Positions 26,851 to 34,440 of a stretch of DNA of 64,000 nt are shown in pieces. Numbering within the stretch: the first letter of the stretch is position 1; every line of letters begins with the position of its first letter. The position numbers and the translations under genes are program-made. Under the pieces are notes generated by a model that saw only the letters and a list, made by a program, of their open reading frames with translations, did no database searches and was not told where the DNA came from. This DNA comes from Prevotellaceae bacterium UBA1746 (GTDB lineage: Bacteria > Bacteroidota > Bacteroidia > Bacteroidales > Bacteroidaceae). Location of the stretch: the NCBI GenBank assembly GCA_002314875.1, contig DCHS01000035.1, positions 32,077-96,076 of the forward strand, written 5' to 3'.

Positions 26851-26889
26851 AAAACCGCTGATAATCAGAGAAAATCCAATTATCAGCGG
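26851..26889 (-). terminator. Terminator of the locus 2 regulator gene
   Basis: A perfect 11-bp stem CCGCTGATAAT/ATTATCAGCGG (26855-26865 with 26879-26889), 13-base loop, then TTTTG on the minus strand. Confidence 0.8.
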
Positions 26890-26978
26890 ATATAAAAAAG
26901 TAAGTTTTAAGTAAGGCAAAAACTGTTAGTTTGGCATGTCTATAGCGCCTATGGTATGCTCAAGATGTCCACTTTGAG

Positions 26979-28610
26979 TTAAAGCCTTTGTACACGCTCT
27001 ACAAACTCCTCACGGGGGATACCGACATGGCTGCGAACCTTCACGCGGTAGTTATAAATCGTCTGCGATGAATAACCAAGGAAAGAGGCTATCTTTGTGC
27101 TGTCGGTGATACCCAGACGGACGAGCGCATAAATACGAAGTTCCGGAGAGAGAAGTTCACCGGCCTTCGGCTGGAATCTCTCGCCATCATTCATCAGGGC
27201 ATTGAACTTTTCTATAAAGTTCGGGAAGAGCTCGAGGAATATGGCATCAAACTGACGGAAGAGATCCTTCTTCGACTTGGCACCGACAGGAGAATTGAGG
27301 GCTGTGAGCAGTTCCTTTTCATTTCCCTTCTTAGCCTTTCTCAGCAACGAGATACGGTAATCCTCCATATCGTTGATATAAAGCGAGCAGATATTGAAGA
27401 GCTGGGCAATATATTCTTCCTTGATTTTATTGGCCTCCCGCAACTGAGCATTCAAGGTGGCGAGTTCTTCGGTATGTTCGGTTAAGCGTTCCTCATGCGC
27501 TGAGAGTTCACGATTCTTTTCATCAAGTACTTTCTTCACTTCTGCCAAGTTCTTGTTTCTACGCGAGAGAACATATAGCAATCCCAGAAGACCGATAATA
27601 GACACACCAAGAACTAGCATGAAGATCCATGTTTCAAATCTGTCTTTCTTAATGGCCTCTTCTCGTGCTGCTGTTATGATCGGCAAGAATTCTGCAACCT
27701 GAACCAGACGGTTGCGAGCATCACTGAACATGATGTCATTCAACGCAGTAGTAATATAATAATAGGCGTGTTGCAGATCGCCCATTTCATAGAGTTGCTG
27801 GCCCAACGTCTGCAAAGCGGTATAACTCTTCTTGCCTTCTTTTTTATCCAAAATAGATGCCTGGGCGAGATAGATGACACTCTGCATATTATCTCCCATC
27901 AGTTTATATAGTTCTGCCAAAACCGTACAGGTAACCGCATTATTCCAAACGGAATCCGGCTGAGATTTCTCATATTCCACCAAATAAGCAAGCGCCTCGC
28001 GGTACTTTCCCTCGGACTTCATTATCTGACTGATATTGCTCACAGCACCAGAGGTATCAGAGGGTCTAATCGCTGCAATGGAGTCGCGATAAGCACGCAT
28101 TTTTCGCTGGTATTCCATGCGCTCTTCGTCATTAGATGAAGTTTGGGAAAGGGCGTAATACAGACTGTGATTCAAGTAAAAATACTGACTGGCATGAGTA
28201 GAAACGTACTTGCGATCGGTCTGGCGAAGTCGATTTGCTGCCTCTTCATAGCGGGCCAGGCGCATCAATCCCTCTGCTTCTGCCAACAAGGCCTGCTGTA
28301 AGAGTTCATGATCATGGAGGGATTCTGCCAGAGTGTGGCAGGTACGAGCGTAATAATAAGTGGAATCTTCACGATACTTTTTGTAACGCTGGAAAAGAAT
28401 ATAGGAATGTTCGTAGCGGGAACGGTCGTCCACTGCCTCATTGAAGGCCATACGATGACGATAGATACTTTGCTGGCGCTCTGCATCGATTTTTGGCGTA
28501 CGTTCTATCACGGCGTCCAATTCGCGGAGAAGCGAATCCAAACGATGTCTCTGTGCAAATGTCGTACTTGCCGTCAATAATAATATTAATAGGAGTAAAA
28601 AGCGTTTCAT
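26979..28610 (-). CDS. Membrane-bound TPR/coiled-coil/HTH regulator (DUF6377-like)
   Basis: A 543-residue protein from Met at 28610 (MKRFLLLLILLLTASTTFAQ, an export signal). The periplasmic part (about 20-320) is helical with TPR-like repeats. A membrane helix (WIFMLVLGVSIIGLLGLLYVL) is followed by a cytoplasmic coiled coil and a C-terminal LuxR/SARP-like helix-turn-helix (LSPELRIYALVRLGITDSTK, then GYSSQTIYNYRVKVRS). This layout matches a Bacteroidales family I recall as DUF6377, often beside susC/susD; it should sense a periplasmic signal and act on the susC promoter across the membrane. Its terminator separates it from susC, so it is a separate unit with its own promoter. Confidence 0.82.
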   Translation of the reverse strand: MKRFLLLLILLLTASTTFAQRHRLDSLLRELDAVIERTPKIDAERQQSIYRHRMAFNEAVDDRSRYEHSYILFQRYKKYREDSTYYYARTCHTLAESLHDHELLQQALLAEAEGLMRLARYEEAANRLRQTDRKYVSTHASQYFYLNHSLYYALSQTSSNDEERMEYQRKMRAYRDSIAAIRPSDTSGAVSNISQIMKSEGKYREALAYLVEYEKSQPDSVWNNAVTCTVLAELYKLMGDNMQSVIYLAQASILDKKEGKKSYTALQTLGQQLYEMGDLQHAYYYITTALNDIMFSDARNRLVQVAEFLPIITAAREEAIKKDRFETWIFMLVLGVSIIGLLGLLYVLSRRNKNLAEVKKVLDEKNRELSAHEERLTEHTEELATLNAQLREANKIKEEYIAQLFNICSLYINDMEDYRISLLRKAKKGNEKELLTALNSPVGAKSKKDLFRQFDAIFLELFPNFIEKFNALMNDGERFQPKAGELLSPELRIYALVRLGITDSTKIASFLGYSSQTIYNYRVKVRSHVGIPREEFVERVQRL

Positions 28611-28629
28611 AGTATAAAGTTTGTGCTTG

Positions 28630-28660
28630 CAAAAGTAGACAAAAAACAGCATTCCTCCAA
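28630..28660 (-). promoter_or_regulatory. Promoter of the locus 2 regulator
   Basis: On the minus strand TTG (28658-28660), 20 bases, then TACTTTTG (28630-28637), about 20 bases before the ATG at 28610. Confidence 0.65.
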
Positions 28661-28684
28661 GTTTTTTCTCAAAAATTGCACTTT

Positions 28685-28718
28685 GCAACTTAGTTGCGAA
28701 CTCTTCGTTTTACCTTTG
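28685..28718 (+). promoter_or_regulatory. P-type ATPase promoter with overlapping palindrome
   Basis: TACCTTTG at 28711-28718 is the -7 element. A 6-1-6 palindrome GCAACT-T-AGTTGC at 28685-28697 covers the -33 region; no TTG stands at normal spacing. It is a candidate operator for the metal regulator encoded downstream. Confidence 0.55.
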
Positions 28719-28768
28719 CACCCAGAAACTAGAAAAAAGACGCTTTGGCGTTTGTAAAACTTTATATT

Positions 28769-30733
28769 ATGTCACACGATCTTCATCACGAAAAAGGATG
28801 TAACGGACACTGCCATGAGCACGAGCATGGTTCTCATGGTAAACTTGCCGCTATCATCATTTCCGCCGTACTCCTCGGCATTGCAGTCTATATTGAACAC
28901 ACTTTTCAACTTCCTCTATGGCAGTTGTTACTCATCTATCTCGTCCCCTATCTCATTGTAGGCCACGAGACACTGAAAGAGGCTGCTGAAGGCCTCATAC
29001 ATGGCGAAGCACTCAACGAGGACTTTCTGATGAGTATTGCCACTATCGGCGCTCTCGCCATCGGTTTTCTCCCTGGCGCTGAGAACCAGTTCCCTGAAGC
29101 AGTCTTCGTCATGCTGTTCTTCCAGATCGGCGAACTCTTTGAAGGCTATGCAGAAGGAAAGAGCCGTGAAAGCATCAGCCATCTAATGGACATCCGTCCC
29201 GATGTAGCTAATGTAGAACGAGAAGGAACAGTCTCTGCTGTCGCTCCCGACACCATTAATGTAGGTGAGATTATCGTTGTCCGTCCTGGCGAGAAAATTC
29301 CTCTCGACGGCATAATCATTGAAGGTGCATCAAGTCTCAACACGGTAGCCTTGACGGGCGAAAGTGCTCCGCGAGAAGTTGCTGTGGACGATGAAATCAT
29401 CTCCGGCTGCGTCAACCTCTCCGGCGTTCTCCGTATTCGCACCACGAAGTCTTTCGGCGAGAGTACGGTTTCCAAAATTATCAACCTCGTTGAAAATGCC
29501 AGCGAAAGCAAGTCGAAGAGCGAGAACTTCATTTCCCGCTTTGCCCATATCTACACCCCCATCGTTGTCATCGGTGCTGCACTCATTGCCGTCCTTCCAC
29601 CACTCTTCGGATTCGGAAGTTTCTCAACATGGCTACTCCGCGCTTTGACCTTCCTCGTTGTCAGTTGTCCCTGCGCCCTCGTCATCTCTGTTCCTCTGAC
29701 CTTCTTTGGCGGCATTGGCGGTGCTTCCCGCAAGGGTATTCTCATCAAGGGTTCCAGCTATATGGATACACTGGCCAAGGTCGGAACGGTTGTCTTCGAC
29801 AAGACAGGAACGCTTACCAAGGGTGTATTCAGGGTCTCTGCAGTCCATACTGGCAGTCACGACCATGATGAGGAGAAGGAGCATCATCTCCTGCATCTTG
29901 CCGCCCATGTAGAGCATTTCTCTACACACCCTATTGCAGCTGCTCTCCGCGAAGCTTTCCCCTGCGAACACGATGACTGTGTTACAACGGATGTGCGTGA
30001 AATTGCCGGACACGGTATTGAAGCTGTTGTCAACGGGCAGAAGGTTGCTGTCGGTAATAAGAAGATGATGCGAGCTTCTATTGCAAATCTTGATGAATCG
30101 CTTTTGGAGTGCCAGCATGTTGGAACGATTATCCACATCGCCATCGACGGCGAATACGCAGGCCATATCGTCATCAGCGACCAGGCTAAGGAAGATGCCC
30201 AAGAGGCCATTACAGCCCTCAAGAAGGCAGGAGTGGAACGCACGGTTATGCTCACAGGAGATCGCGAAGAGGTTGCGGAAAATGTTGCCCAGGATCTTGG
30301 TCTCGATGAGTATTATGCTGAACTGCTGCCTACGGATAAGGTGACGCATGTAGAGCGTCTTCTTGCTTCCGCCAAGGCACTAAAAAATCCCCGACTGGCA
30401 TTTGTCGGAGATGGTATCAATGATGCACCTGTATTAGCGCGTGCTGATGTCGGTATTGCCATGGGGGGGCTCGGCAGTGATGCCGCTATCGAAGCTGCTG
30501 ACATTGTCCTGATGGACGATCAGCCTTCAAAGATAGCTACTGCCATTGCCATTGCAAAACGCACACTGCGTATTGCTGCTCAAAATACCTGGTTCGCTAT
30601 TGGTGTCAAGGTGGCGGTCCTCATCCTTGCTACCTTTGGTCTCGCAACAATGTGGATGGCTGTCTTCGCAGATGTCGGCGTCACTGTCCTCGCTGTCCTC
30701 AACGCTATGAGAGCTTTGAGAACTAGGGAATAA
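28769..30733 (+). CDS. Heavy-metal-translocating P-type ATPase (Zn/Cd/Pb type)
   Basis: About 654 residues from ATG 28769; a TTG eight codons earlier lies further from a normal leader. The N-terminus has no HMA domain but a His/Cys-rich stretch (HDLHHEKGCNGHCHEHEHGS). Then the PIB ATPase layout: membrane helices, actuator domain (ALTGESAP), the CPC ion site (SCPCALVISVPL, about residue 305), the phosphorylated Asp in DKTGTLTKG (about 345), MLTGDRE and GDGINDAP. Zn/Cd/Pb export is the likely role of this subgroup. It converges on a Fur-family gene, with a shared hairpin between them, suggesting that regulator controls it. Confidence 0.93.
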   Translation: MSHDLHHEKGCNGHCHEHEHGSHGKLAAIIISAVLLGIAVYIEHTFQLPLWQLLLIYLVPYLIVGHETLKEAAEGLIHGEALNEDFLMSIATIGALAIGFLPGAENQFPEAVFVMLFFQIGELFEGYAEGKSRESISHLMDIRPDVANVEREGTVSAVAPDTINVGEIIVVRPGEKIPLDGIIIEGASSLNTVALTGESAPREVAVDDEIISGCVNLSGVLRIRTTKSFGESTVSKIINLVENASESKSKSENFISRFAHIYTPIVVIGAALIAVLPPLFGFGSFSTWLLRALTFLVVSCPCALVISVPLTFFGGIGGASRKGILIKGSSYMDTLAKVGTVVFDKTGTLTKGVFRVSAVHTGSHDHDEEKEHHLLHLAAHVEHFSTHPIAAALREAFPCEHDDCVTTDVREIAGHGIEAVVNGQKVAVGNKKMMRASIANLDESLLECQHVGTIIHIAIDGEYAGHIVISDQAKEDAQEAITALKKAGVERTVMLTGDREEVAENVAQDLGLDEYYAELLPTDKVTHVERLLASAKALKNPRLAFVGDGINDAPVLARADVGIAMGGLGSDAAIEAADIVLMDDQPSKIATAIAIAKRTLRIAAQNTWFAIGVKVAVLILATFGLATMWMAVFADVGVTVLAVLNAMRALRTRE

Positions 30734-30758
30734 CCCATCGAACACTCTACAAGCTAGC

Positions 30759-30790
30759 GATAAACTCAAGGCGCTCACCTTGAGTTTATC
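30759..30790. terminator. Bidirectional hairpin between P-type ATPase and Fur-family genes
   Basis: A perfect 13-bp stem GATAAACTCAAGG/CCTTGAGTTTATC (30759-30771 with 30778-30790) with a 6-base loop. It overlaps the Fur gene stop codon. No strong T tract. Confidence 0.6.
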
Positions 30791-31208
30791 TCCAAGAATG
30801 TCTGCATTTTGCACAGACGCCCTTTACGACATACTCCGTCTCTGTCACCTCAAAATCCTGAGGGATAGGGACGGTTGGTATTTCTACCTGGTCCAAACAC
30901 CAGGTCTTGTGGCAGACGGTACAAGTAAGATGAACATGGCCATGATGATGCTCGTGGTCGTCGCAATGGCACACGCAGTATTTCTGACTGCCAGAACCGT
31001 CATCGATGAGATGCAACAAATGGGCATCAGCAAAGAGCGTCAAGGCCCTGAAAATCGTGGACTTATCCACGGTTACCAGAGCATCTTCAAGGTCAGATAG
31101 ACTGAAAGCGTCATGCATACGTTCGCGGATGGTACGCCATACCAACAGGCGGACGGCTGTCACACGAATTTCCGCAGCAGATAGTTCTTCTTCAAAAGTC
31201 ATAGTCAT
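30786..31208 (-). CDS. Fur-family metal-responsive repressor (Zur-like)
   Basis: About 140 residues from Met at 31208 (a Met two codons later is equally possible). N-terminal winged helix (about 10-75, VTAVRLLVWRTIRE, SLSDLEDAL, STIFRALTLF), then a dimerisation and metal domain with a His-rich sensory segment (CHCDDHEHHHGHVHLTC) and two CxxC pairs (CTVC, CAKC) that hold a structural zinc. Metal richness and the convergent Zn/Cd ATPase favour a zinc or heavy-metal sensor; PerR or Fur-type specificity cannot be excluded. Its promoter carries a palindrome over the -33 element, suggesting autoregulation. Confidence 0.88.
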   Translation of the reverse strand: MTMTFEEELSAAEIRVTAVRLLVWRTIRERMHDAFSLSDLEDALVTVDKSTIFRALTLFADAHLLHLIDDGSGSQKYCVCHCDDHEHHHGHVHLTCTVCHKTWCLDQVEIPTVPIPQDFEVTETEYVVKGVCAKCRHSWR

Positions 31209-31218
31209 GAATTTTCTG

Positions 31219-31250
31219 CAAAAATACGACTTTTCTTGTTTAAGAACAAG
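31219..31250 (-). promoter_or_regulatory. Promoter and candidate operator of the Fur-family gene
   Basis: On the minus strand TTG (31247-31249), 20 bases, then TATTTTTG (31219-31226). The -33 lies inside the palindrome CTTGTT-N4-AACAAG (31235-31250). Confidence 0.6.
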
Positions 31251-31268
31251 TTTTTCCAAATTTATTCG

Positions 31269-31276
31269 TACTTTTG
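31269..31276 (+). promoter_or_regulatory. -7 element for the ThiD-AraC gene
   Basis: TACTTTTG, divergent from the Fur-family promoter. The predicted leader of about 115 bases is filled by 9-bp repeats and a small hairpin. Confidence 0.55.
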
Positions 31277-31283
31277 CAGTTCT

Positions 31284-31388
31284 TTAAACCCTATAAACCC
31301 ATAAACTCAATAAACTTTGGTAGGTGCCTGCCGTAGGCAGGTCCATAAACCCCATAAACCTTATAAACCTTATAAACCTTATAAACTC
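31284..31388 (+). repeat. 9-bp TATAAACC-type repeats around a small hairpin
   Basis: Two blocks of 9-bp units (about 31284-31316 and five units at 31344-31388, TATAAACCT type) flank a perfect hairpin CCTGCC-GTA-GGCAGG (31327-31332 with 31336-31341). All lie in the predicted leader of the ThiD-AraC gene. Confidence 0.7.
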
Positions 31389-31396
31389 CTAATCTT

Positions 31397-32479
31397 ATCG
31401 CCTCCTCCTTTCTTCCCATACTCTCCATCACCGGCTCCGACAATACGGGCGGTAGCGGTATTCAGGCTGACATCCAAACTATCTCAGCCTTGGGAGGATA
31501 TGCCATGTCGGCTGTGACCGCTATCACCATTCAAGACGAACACCACATTCAGCGCATACAGCCTCTTCCCGCTGAACTTATCCTAGGCCAGACGCGATCT
31601 GTCCTTCAAGCACAAGTACCGGCAGCCATCAAGATTGGTCTTCTCCCCGATGCAGAAACCATTCATGCCTTACGTGATGAAATCGGAGGCTATCCCAATA
31701 TCGTCTGTGCCCCGGGTATCATCTCCTCCCACGGCCATTCCCTCCTCGACGAGAAAGGTCTGCATGCGCTCCGCCACAGCCTTCTACCGCAAACCCGCGT
31801 CCTGACCATTCGCTGTGATGCCGCAGAAATACTGCTGGGCATGGCCATTCGAACGCAAGACGATATGCTGACAGCAGCAAAGACTTTTACCGAACTTGGA
31901 ACAGAGGCTGTACTGCTCCGCGGAGGCCATACGGTTGAAGGACGACTGACTGCACTCCTCTACACCGCTGATGAACACCGTTTCTTTTCTTCACCCAATA
32001 TGAAGGGCTGGCAGCGTCATGGTGTCGGAGGAGCACTTTCTACCGCCATCACTGTCTATCTTGCCTTGGGGGACGATGTTTTTTCAGCAGTCTCCCATGC
32101 TCACACCTATGTCCACAGCCAGATTGTCTATGCTGTGTCCTCCCCCGAGAAACCTTGTCGTGCGACGGATCTTTATAACCAACTGATGACGCTTCTTTCA
32201 GCGCATTATCAGGAGGCTCACGATGTTGCGTTCTATGCCGACCGTCTCTGCATTACCACCCGCTATCTGGGACAGATTACTGAGAAGATCCTTGGGAAAA
32301 GTCCCAAGCAAATCATCGCAGACTATCTCCTGCAAGAGGCCCTCACCCTCCTCGGTAATTCCCGCATGACCATCCAGGAAATCTCCCATTATCTCGGATT
32401 CTCCTCTCAAGCCTCGTTCTGCAACTTCTTCCGCAAGCAGACGGGTAAAACGCCTTCAAATCACCGCCTGGATTTATAA
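31397..32479 (+). CDS. Degenerate ThiD/PdxK-like domain fused to an AraC-type HTH (candidate B6 regulator); no canonical start
   Basis: The frame is open from 31385. The ThiD-type substrate loop is present (ILSITGSDNTGGSGIQADIQ), but no ATG, GTG or TTG precedes it; the first are TTG 31490 and ATG 31505, which would remove that loop. I place the start at the ATC at 31397, where homologues would have their Met; this is uncertain. The kinase-like part (about 1-250) has lost catalytic features: the anion-hole GTGC motif reads HGVGG, the usual DPVM reads APGI and TPN reads TIR. The C-terminus (about 265-360) is an AraC-type double HTH (TTRYLGQITEKILGKSPKQI, MTIQEISHYLGFSSQASFCN). pdxS and pdxT follow. 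A vitamin-B6-sensing regulator is inferred. Confidence 0.78.
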   Translation: MASSFLPILSITGSDNTGGSGIQADIQTISALGGYAMSAVTAITIQDEHHIQRIQPLPAELILGQTRSVLQAQVPAAIKIGLLPDAETIHALRDEIGGYPNIVCAPGIISSHGHSLLDEKGLHALRHSLLPQTRVLTIRCDAAEILLGMAIRTQDDMLTAAKTFTELGTEAVLLRGGHTVEGRLTALLYTADEHRFFSSPNMKGWQRHGVGGALSTAITVYLALGDDVFSAVSHAHTYVHSQIVYAVSSPEKPCRATDLYNQLMTLLSAHYQEAHDVAFYADRLCITTRYLGQITEKILGKSPKQIIADYLLQEALTLLGNSRMTIQEISHYLGFSSQASFCNFFRKQTGKTPSNHRLDL

Positions 32480-32500
32480 ATATCGGAATACATTTTAATC

Positions 32501-32536
32501 AAAAAGGAACGAATTTTTGTTCGTTCCTTTTTTTTT
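32501..32536 (+). terminator. Terminator between the ThiD-AraC gene and pdxS
   Basis: Stem AAGGAACGAA/TTCGTTCCTT (32504-32513 with 32520-32529), then about nine T. pdxS therefore needs its own start signal, but no TAnnTTTG stands before it, which fits dependence on an activator. Confidence 0.88.
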
Positions 32537-32586
32537 GCCCTCCTTTGCAGCACAATAACAGAAAACCTAAAAATTAAAAATGCAAT

Positions 32587-33459
32587 ATGGAAAATCGTAC
32601 TATTCTCAACCGTAATCTCGCCCAGATGTTGAAGGGCGGTGTTATCATGGATGTAACAACCCCGGAACAGGCTCGCATTGCCGAAGCTGCCGGTGCTTGC
32701 GCTGTTATGGCTCTGGAGCGCATTCCCGCTGATATTCGCGCTGCAGGTGGTGTTTCTCGTATGAGTGACCCGAAGATGATTCGCGGTATTCAAGAGGCTG
32801 TTACCATCCCCGTTATGGCAAAGTGCCGCATCGGTCATTTTGCTGAGGCACAAATTCTCGAAGCCATTGAGATTGACTATATCGACGAAAGCGAAGTGCT
32901 TTCTCCCGCCGACGATATCTACCACATCGACAAACGCCAGTTCAAGGTGCCTTTTGTTTGCGGTGCAAAAGATCTCGGAGAAGCGCTCCGTCGCATCAAC
33001 GAAGGTGCAACGATGATTCGTACTAAGGGTGAACCGGGAACGGGTGATATCATTCAGGCTGTTCGCCATATGCGCATGATGCAGAGCGAAATCCGTCGCA
33101 TCAAGGGTATGGAGAAGGATGAACTCTACGAAGTTGCCAAGCAACTCCGCGTTCCCTTCGATCTCGTAGAATATGTTCACGAAAACGGCAAACTCCCCGT
33201 AGTTAATTTTGCTGCAGGCGGTGTTGCAACTCCCGCTGATGCTGCCCTCATGATGCAGCTCGGTGCGGAAGGTGTATTTGTTGGCAGTGGTATATTCAAA
33301 AGCGGTAATCCCGAAAAGCGTGCCCAGGCCATCGTCAAAGCGGTTACCAACTATGACAATCCCAAGATTCTCGCAGAACTTAGCGAAGATCTCGGTGAGG
33401 CTATGGTAGGTATCAACGAGAGTGAAATCCAGCTTCTCATGGCAGAGAGAGGAAAATAA
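32587..33459 (+). CDS. pdxS: Pyridoxal 5'-phosphate synthase, lyase subunit PdxS
   Basis: A 290-residue (beta/alpha)8 protein of normal length. It condenses ribose 5-phosphate, glyceraldehyde 3-phosphate and ammonia into PLP in the DXP-independent B6 pathway. Signatures: GGVIMDVTTPEQARIAEAAG, the catalytic Lys79 in VMAKCRIGHF, ESEVLSPADD, and the second Lys region TKGEPGTGDI. It forms a 12+12 complex with PdxT, encoded 66 bases downstream after a hairpin. A degenerate ThiD-AraC protein is encoded upstream and is the obvious candidate regulator. Confidence 0.97.
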   Translation: MENRTILNRNLAQMLKGGVIMDVTTPEQARIAEAAGACAVMALERIPADIRAAGGVSRMSDPKMIRGIQEAVTIPVMAKCRIGHFAEAQILEAIEIDYIDESEVLSPADDIYHIDKRQFKVPFVCGAKDLGEALRRINEGATMIRTKGEPGTGDIIQAVRHMRMMQSEIRRIKGMEKDELYEVAKQLRVPFDLVEYVHENGKLPVVNFAAGGVATPADAALMMQLGAEGVFVGSGIFKSGNPEKRAQAIVKAVTNYDNPKILAELSEDLGEAMVGINESEIQLLMAERGK

Positions 33460-33468
33460 TCATACGAA

Positions 33469-33510
33469 AAGAATGGTGGTTCTATTCAAATAAATAGTTC
33501 CACCATTCTT
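33469..33510 (+). promoter_or_regulatory. Hairpin between pdxS and pdxT (attenuator or processing site)
   Basis: Stem AAGAATGGTGG/CCACCATTCTT (33469-33479 with 33500-33510) continuing inward as CTATT/AATAG after a two-base mismatch. No T tract follows, so it may set the PdxS:PdxT ratio by partial termination or mRNA protection rather than end the operon. Confidence 0.6.
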
Positions 33511-33525
33511 CAAAATTAAGTCATT

Positions 33526-34095
33526 ATGATAGCTATTCTTGCGCTTCAGGGAGCATTTGCTGAACATCAGCAGATGCTCTGTCGGTTAGGTGAGGAAAGC
33601 GTCCTCATCCGTAATCTTGCAGACTGGAATTCCTTCATCTCGATTTCAGATTGCCCCAAAGGTCTCATCCTTCCTGGTGGTGAGAGCACGACGATGATGC
33701 GTCTGATGAAAGATCTGGAACTCTTGCAGCCTATCCGCGAGGCCATCGTAGGCGGACTCCCTGTCTTCGGAACTTGTGCCGGCCTCATTCTCCTTGATCA
33801 TGATCATCTGAATACCATGGACATCATAGCCAAACGCAATGCCTACGGTCGTCAGTTGGGAAGTTTCGAGATTTCCCACGATATCAAAGGCCTTGGCGCG
33901 ATTCCTATGACTTTCATCCGTGCGCCTTATATCGCAGAAGCAGGCCCCAACGTTGAAGTTCTCTCCACCTACGACGGCCGCATCATCGCTGCTCGTCAAG
34001 GTCAGCAACTCGTCACCGCCTTCCATCCTGAACTCACCACAGACACTCGCGTCCACGAGTTGTTCATCAAGGAATATATGATTTCTGCAAAGTAA
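33526..34095 (+). CDS. pdxT: Pyridoxal 5'-phosphate synthase, glutaminase subunit PdxT
   Basis: A 189-residue class I glutamine amidotransferase. It supplies ammonia from glutamine to PdxS. The triad is visible: Cys84 (FGTCAGLILL), His167 and Glu169 (AFHPELT). The oxyanion region LPGGEST is intact. It starts close after pdxS behind a hairpin and is followed by a terminator, so the operon is pdxS-pdxT. Confidence 0.96.
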   Translation: MIAILALQGAFAEHQQMLCRLGEESVLIRNLADWNSFISISDCPKGLILPGGESTTMMRLMKDLELLQPIREAIVGGLPVFGTCAGLILLDHDHLNTMDIIAKRNAYGRQLGSFEISHDIKGLGAIPMTFIRAPYIAEAGPNVEVLSTYDGRIIAARQGQQLVTAFHPELTTDTRVHELFIKEYMISAK

Positions 34096-34126
34096 TCCTT
34101 GTGTTTCTTTCCTTATAAAAACATTT

Positions 34127-34163
34127 GGTTCCATGATTCGAATGTCATAGAACCATTTTTTTT
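34127..34163 (+). terminator. Terminator of pdxST
   Basis: Stem GGTTCcATGA/TCATaGAACC with one mismatch (34127-34136 with 34145-34154), then ATTTTTTTT. Confidence 0.8.
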
Positions 34164-34168
34164 TGTAG

Positions 34169-34241
34169 AAAATCGCTACATTCGCTACATGTTTTTAGGA
34201 TAAAAAGTTGAAATTGAAGCCATTACGAATGTAGCGATTTT
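34169..34241. repeat. 73-bp element with 16-bp perfect inverted ends
   Basis: AAAATCGCTACATTCG at 34169-34184 is exactly inverted at 34226-34241, with 41 bases between. A CGCTACATT/CGCTACATG direct repeat sits at the left end. It may be a MITE-like or extragenic repeat; no coding sequence is inside. Confidence 0.6.
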
Positions 34242-34440
34242 TATGGCAACAACTGATGATTCTTTGTTTTTTATACCTATATTGTTAATTTCCAGCTTGT
34301 TACTTTTGGATAATACTATGAGATGATTACAATTTGGGGAAGATATCTGAATAATCTTTCTTGTAAGTCTCCTTTGCTTTTTCCTGTTCAGCTGTTGCCT
34401 TTTTATGTCAGATAGTAAACTAACGGCTGATGCTATGAAG

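Noticed and set aside
30786..31259. Start of the Fur-family gene 17 codons further upstream
   Set aside because: That extension would overlap the promoter elements and the palindrome, and adds residues unlike the family N-terminus.
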